From the NCBI GenBank assembly GCA_021785435.1, contig JAJYFE010000039.1, positions 1-34,455 on the forward strand: a stretch of DNA of 34,455 nucleotides. The letters are read 5' to 3'. Of the stretch, positions 31,454 to 34,455 are shown piece by piece. The notes under the pieces were generated by a model. The model made no database searches. It saw only the letters and a list, made by a program, of their open reading frames with translations, and had not been told where the DNA came from. Within the stretch, counting starts at the first letter, position 1. Every line of letters begins with the position of its first letter. This DNA comes from Planctomycetota bacterium. Lineage in GTDB: Bacteria > Planctomycetota > Phycisphaerae > WQYP01. The position numbers were made by a program, and so were the translations under genes.

Positions 31454-32052
31454 TCGATAGACGCCGCGGATTTCTCCAGCGTGGCCACGCCACCGGCGGG
31501 AAACTTGCGTCGCAACCACACCAAGCACGGATTACCCGGCACAGCGAAGCTACAACCAACAAATACTCAACGCGGCCTCTGACGATATAGTAGGGGGAGC
31601 GAAAGCTGCGGTAAAACGCTGGTTTCCGGCAATAATACCGAATCCGATATCCCCTTCACAGCCGCGCCGAGTAAATGTCCCGTTACAGGCTAAGCGGTGC
31701 ATATATAGCCGTCCCGATGGCCAGCCCGGAGTGTAGAGGCCGCCAATTGCTGGATATCGCGACGGGGCCTCTAAGCGACGGGTCTGGGGTGCCACCGCAC
31801 GCCCCGATTCCGCGCATATCCCGGCGTATGGGAGGGCTGCGACAATCTTCATCTTTTGTTGTCGCCGGGTCGGGCCTGAGCAGGGATTGTGAAGTCCCTC
31901 TTCGCTCGACTTTTGCCCATTGAGATGAGCCTGAATTTTTGTCTCCTTGGGCGGCCGGCCAGGCGGCAGCGCGGCGACGAGCGCCTGGCGTGCCTGCCGG
32001 GGTATCAAACATTATAATGAGTCCACGGTAGCGCATTGTGGGAGCCGTAAAA
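31454..32052. other. 600-bp spacer without a supported gene
   Basis: Open frames here have balanced third-position composition and no recognisable domain; the longest (minus strand 31550-32008) reads like non-coding sequence. Seen: a 12-bp palindrome gcgtggccacgc at 31479-31490; gcgacaa/ttgtcgc arms near 31838-31864; the 15-mer cgctcgacttttgcc at 31903-31917, identical to 2780-2794; and TATAAT at 32013-32018 serving the next gene. I could not fit RNase P RNA, tmRNA or SRP RNA to it. Confidence 0.5.
32013..32018 (+). promoter_or_regulatory. -10 box for the flavoprotein gene
   Basis: A perfect TATAAT. The -35 position (about 31990-31995) is poor. Transcription from about 32025 would leave a 28-nt leader containing the GGGAG ribosome site at 32040-32044. 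Confidence 0.4.
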
Positions 32053-33315
32053 ATGAAAAATGTCGTGATCCTGGGGGCGGGAACGGCCGGGACCATGGTG
32101 GCGAACCATTTGGGAAGGCGTTGGCCGCAGGGCTGGTCGCTGCAGGTGGTGGATCCGGAGACGGAACACCTCTACCAGCCGGGCCTGTTGTTTCTTCCCT
32201 TCGGAGCGCGGGACGAGCGCAAGCTCAGACGCCCGCGCGCGCGGACGCTGGGACGCGGCGTAGCATGGGTGCGCCAAGGTGTCCAGCGGATCGATGTGCA
32301 GCGGCGGGAAGTATGGCTGACCGACGGCGCCAAGCTGCCCTACGAATTTCTGGTCATCGCCAGCGGGGCGAAGATCAATCCCGATATGACACCCGGCCTG
32401 GCGGAACCGAAAGGGGCCCAGCGTATTCACAACTTTTACACGCTGGATGGGGCCGTGCGCCTGCGCGAAGCCCTGGCGGATTTCCCCGGCGGCCGGCTGG
32501 TGCTGAATATCGCGGAGATGCCGATCAAATGTCCGGTGGCGCCGCTGGAGTTCCTGTTTCTGGCCGACGCCTTTTTCCAGCGGCGCGGCCAGCGCCGGCA
32601 GGTCGAATTGATTCTGGTTACGCCGCTGGAAGGCGCTTTTACCAAGCGGGTGTGCAACACCAAGCTGCGGTATCTGCTGGAGGGCAAGGGAATTAAACTC
32701 CAGGCGGATTTTGCGCTGGCGGAAGTGGACGGCGAAAAACGCGAAATCCGCTCTTACGACGGCCGTAGCGTGGCTTATGACCTGCTCGTGACCATTCCCG
32801 TGCACACCGGGGCCAGCTATATCGGCCACTCGGGTTTGGGTGGTGAGGATGACCTGAATTTTGTACCCACCCACCGGCATAATCTGCAAGCCATCGGTCA
32901 GGAACGCATTTTTGCCCTGGGCGATGCGACAGACTTGCCGGTCTCCAAGGCCGGTTCGGTGGCACATTTCCAAAGTTCGGTGGTGGCGGAAAACCTGCTG
33001 CGCGCCATGCGGGGACAGGAACTCCGCGGTGATTTTGACGGGCACGTCAATTGTTTCATCGAAAGCGGCTTCGGTAAAGCGCTGCTGATTGATTTTAACT
33101 ATGAACTCGAGCCCGTCTCGGGCCGGTTTCCGGTGCCAGGCCTGGGGCCGTTTACGCTGCTCGGTGAAAGCCGGATCAATCATCTCGGCAAACTTGGCTT
33201 CCGCTGGTTGTACTGGAACCTGCTCTTACCGGCCCGACCTCTGCCGATTTCCAACCGTATGTCGTTGGCGGGCAAGCGGATTGAAGAAGCGGAAATGCAC
33301 GCGCGACCAGCTTGA
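32053..33315 (+). CDS. Sulfide:quinone oxidoreductase-like flavoprotein
   Basis: 420 residues from the ATG at 32053 (GGGAG 8 nt upstream). A pyridine-nucleotide-disulfide-oxidoreductase fold: FAD-binding GAGTAG at 8-13, LVIASGAKINPDMTPGL after residue 100, and a second FAD motif IFALGDATDLPVSKAGSVAHFQSSVVAENL. Cysteines 160 (in IKCPVAPLEF) and 334 (in HVNCFIESGFG) are spaced much like the redox cysteines of sulfide:quinone reductases; Cys201 is extra. The C-terminal part with WLYWNLLLPARPLP could sit on the membrane. Sulfide oxidation to quinone is the best guess; a type II NADH dehydrogenase-like role is less likely because of the cysteines. Confidence 0.78.
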   Translation: MKNVVILGAGTAGTMVANHLGRRWPQGWSLQVVDPETEHLYQPGLLFLPFGARDERKLRRPRARTLGRGVAWVRQGVQRIDVQRREVWLTDGAKLPYEFLVIASGAKINPDMTPGLAEPKGAQRIHNFYTLDGAVRLREALADFPGGRLVLNIAEMPIKCPVAPLEFLFLADAFFQRRGQRRQVELILVTPLEGAFTKRVCNTKLRYLLEGKGIKLQADFALAEVDGEKREIRSYDGRSVAYDLLVTIPVHTGASYIGHSGLGGEDDLNFVPTHRHNLQAIGQERIFALGDATDLPVSKAGSVAHFQSSVVAENLLRAMRGQELRGDFDGHVNCFIESGFGKALLIDFNYELEPVSGRFPVPGLGPFTLLGESRINHLGKLGFRWLYWNLLLPARPLPISNRMSLAGKRIEEAEMHARPA

Positions 33316-33365
33316 AACATCGCGCTGCGCGCGTGCCAATTCCGTCTCCGCGCGGGCCGGCGGCA

Positions 33366-33383
33366 GCGGGGCGATTTCCCCGC
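33366..33383. terminator. Hairpin after the flavoprotein gene
   Basis: A 6-bp GC stem gcgggg/ccccgc with a 6-nt loop, 50 bp past the stop, followed by aacgttt rather than a proper T-run. It may be a weak terminator. Confidence 0.25.
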
Positions 33384-33448
33384 AACGTTTCACCCGCCGC
33401 CGTTACAACCCGCTTGCCACCGAAGTCCGCCGCAGGTAGAACAATTCC

Positions 33449-34455
33449 ATGGTGATGACAAATTCGCGCCACCGGGTGCTGTTCAGCCCGGATCATTGGC
33501 ATTGGTCTGTGGCCACCGCTCATCCCGGCTTGTTTTTGCTGGGTCTTATCGTCGTGGCCCTGATCGGGTGGTGGACCTATCAGCGCCAGGCGGCTACGCC
33601 TGGTTTAAAACGCGCCATGGCGATTATACGGGCCGCGGTGCTGGCCCTCGTGGTGCTGCTGCTGGCCCAGCCTCTCATGGTCACGTCCCGGACGGTGCAC
33701 ACCGAGTCAACTATCGCCGTCTGGCTGGATTCGTCGCTTTCCATGACCTTGCGGGATCCCTATCACCGCCCAGCGATGCGGCGGTTGCTGGCCGCATACC
33801 GGCAGTGGCGAACCCACCGCGCCGCGCGGACGCCGGGGCGCCCGGCGCGACGGCCCTCCCGTTATGAACTGGCCGTATGGCAGCTTCGCCGCGCCGCGCG
33901 AACCTGGTTGGGCCGCCTGGCCCGGCGCCAGCAGATCGCCATTTTTACGGGTGGCGCCCACGCTCGATGGCTCGGCGTCGCCGCGGGTCCGGCGGCTTTG
34001 CAAACCATGGTCGCCCGGCTGGCCCGGCGTCATCCCACCGGCGACTCCACCAACCTTGCGGCGGTGGTTCATGGCATTTTCCAGCAACTAGCGGGCCGGC
34101 CGATCAGCGCGCTCGTGCTGCTGACCGACGGGCGCAGCACCTCCGCCGGGTCACCAGCGCTGGCCCTGGCAGCAGCGCGGCGCCGCGCCGTCGGAATCTT
34201 TGCGCTGCCCCTGGGCCAGGTCCATACTCCATTTAATCTGGCCCTGACCGATGGGCAGGCTCCCCGCCACGCCTTTGTCCACGATCCGGTGGCGGTGCGC
34301 GGGGTGCTGCGCCTCAGCGGGTCCACCGGGCCGCGGCGGGTGCAAGTGGAGCTGCTTCGGGCCCGGCGCGGCGGCCGGCTGGAACCACTCGCGGACCGAA
34401 GCCTTCTCCTGCCGGCCGGGGGGGGGCGGGTCCCGGTGGAATTGATGTTTCATCC
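33449..34455 (+). CDS. Membrane-anchored VWA-domain protein (partial, runs off the window)
   Basis: Open from the ATG at 33449 (alternative ATG at 33455) to the window end, at least 335 residues. Two membrane helices at about 27-43 (PGLFLLGLIVVALIGWW) and 58-77 (AIIRAAVLALVVLLLAQP) are followed by a von Willebrand factor A domain: IAVWLDSSLSMTL with the MIDAS-like DSSLS at 94-98, the strand QQIAIFTGG, GDSTNLAAVVHGIF and ALVLLTDGRSTSAG. The VWA domain is interrupted by an Arg-rich segment of about 60 residues. Large planctomycete proteins with this layout exist, often near BatA/MoxR-type operons, but function is unknown. A TAG just upstream (four codons) limits the N terminus. Confidence 0.85.
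   Translation, partial: MVMTNSRHRVLFSPDHWHWSVATAHPGLFLLGLIVVALIGWWTYQRQAATPGLKRAMAIIRAAVLALVVLLLAQPLMVTSRTVHTESTIAVWLDSSLSMTLRDPYHRPAMRRLLAAYRQWRTHRAARTPGRPARRPSRYELAVWQLRRAARTWLGRLARRQQIAIFTGGAHARWLGVAAGPAALQTMVARLARRHPTGDSTNLAAVVHGIFQQLAGRPISALVLLTDGRSTSAGSPALALAAARRRAVGIFALPLGQVHTPFNLALTDGQAPRHAFVHDPVAVRGVLRLSGSTGPRRVQVELLRARRGGRLEPLADRSLLLPAGGGRVPVELMFH

Noticed and set aside
31550..32008. 152-codon minus-strand frame in the maf-flavoprotein spacer
   Set aside because: Third-position composition is near even, no ribosome site or domain was recognised, and the strand opposes both neighbours.
31454..32052. RNase P RNA, tmRNA or SRP RNA in the large spacer
   Set aside because: The conserved sequence blocks of these RNAs could not be found on either strand.

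Overview
The window is about 34.5 kb of GC-rich (roughly 60-65% by eye) bacterial chromosome, mostly housekeeping genes. Short operons on both strands, an unusually long SecA (1231 aa), single ribosomal and translation genes split from their usual partners, and many short dispersed inverted-repeat elements together suggest an uncultured Planctomycetota, most likely class Phycisphaerae. That assignment is inference; no rRNA marker is present.

Layout. 1-2.7 kb (minus): metK preceded by a SanA/YdcF-type membrane protein. 2.7-4.2 kb: an accessory stretch with a structured 163-bp inverted-repeat element, a stub of a four-helix-bundle (S23-type) gene, and a low-GC PD-(D/E)XK-like nuclease gene between two copies of a repeat that carries the 3' end of the adjacent tRNA-Pro(GGG). 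4.2-8.8 kb: two GT4-type glycosyltransferases (minus) divergent from a GH57 hydrolase (plus), probably an alpha-glucan set. 8.8-11.8 kb (plus): rsmA with an inserted repeat segment, then comM/yifB. 11.8-18.4 kb (minus): murQ (apparently with an ATC start), yqgE, a small membrane protein, an exported unknown, dnaK, an FKBP lipoprotein and rnpA. 18.6-19.7 kb (plus): a PLP-homeostasis protein and an orphan TumE-like toxin. 19.7-21.5 kb (minus): rpmI-rplT-pheS, without infC or pheT. 21.7-23.9 kb (plus): an MNT-HEPN toxin-antitoxin pair and an MFS transporter. 24.3-25.1 kb (minus): scpA. 25.3-31.5 kb (plus): secA, der and maf. 32.05 kb to the end (plus): a sulfide:quinone-oxidoreductase-like flavoprotein and the start of a membrane-anchored VWA protein that runs off the window.

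Most genes act in core processes: methionine/SAM, rRNA and tRNA processing, translation, protein export and folding, chromosome condensation and peptidoglycan recycling. The unusual content lies in the spaces between them. At least two families of 125-155-bp non-coding elements have terminal inverted repeats and apparent 7-9-bp target duplications. One sits in the GH57 leader and one supplies the stop codon of the MFS gene. No large new multi-gene system is evident. The best candidates for something undescribed are the nuclease islet at tRNA-Pro, the five-fold repeat expansion in SecA, the in-frame repeat insertion in RsmA and the small transposed elements.
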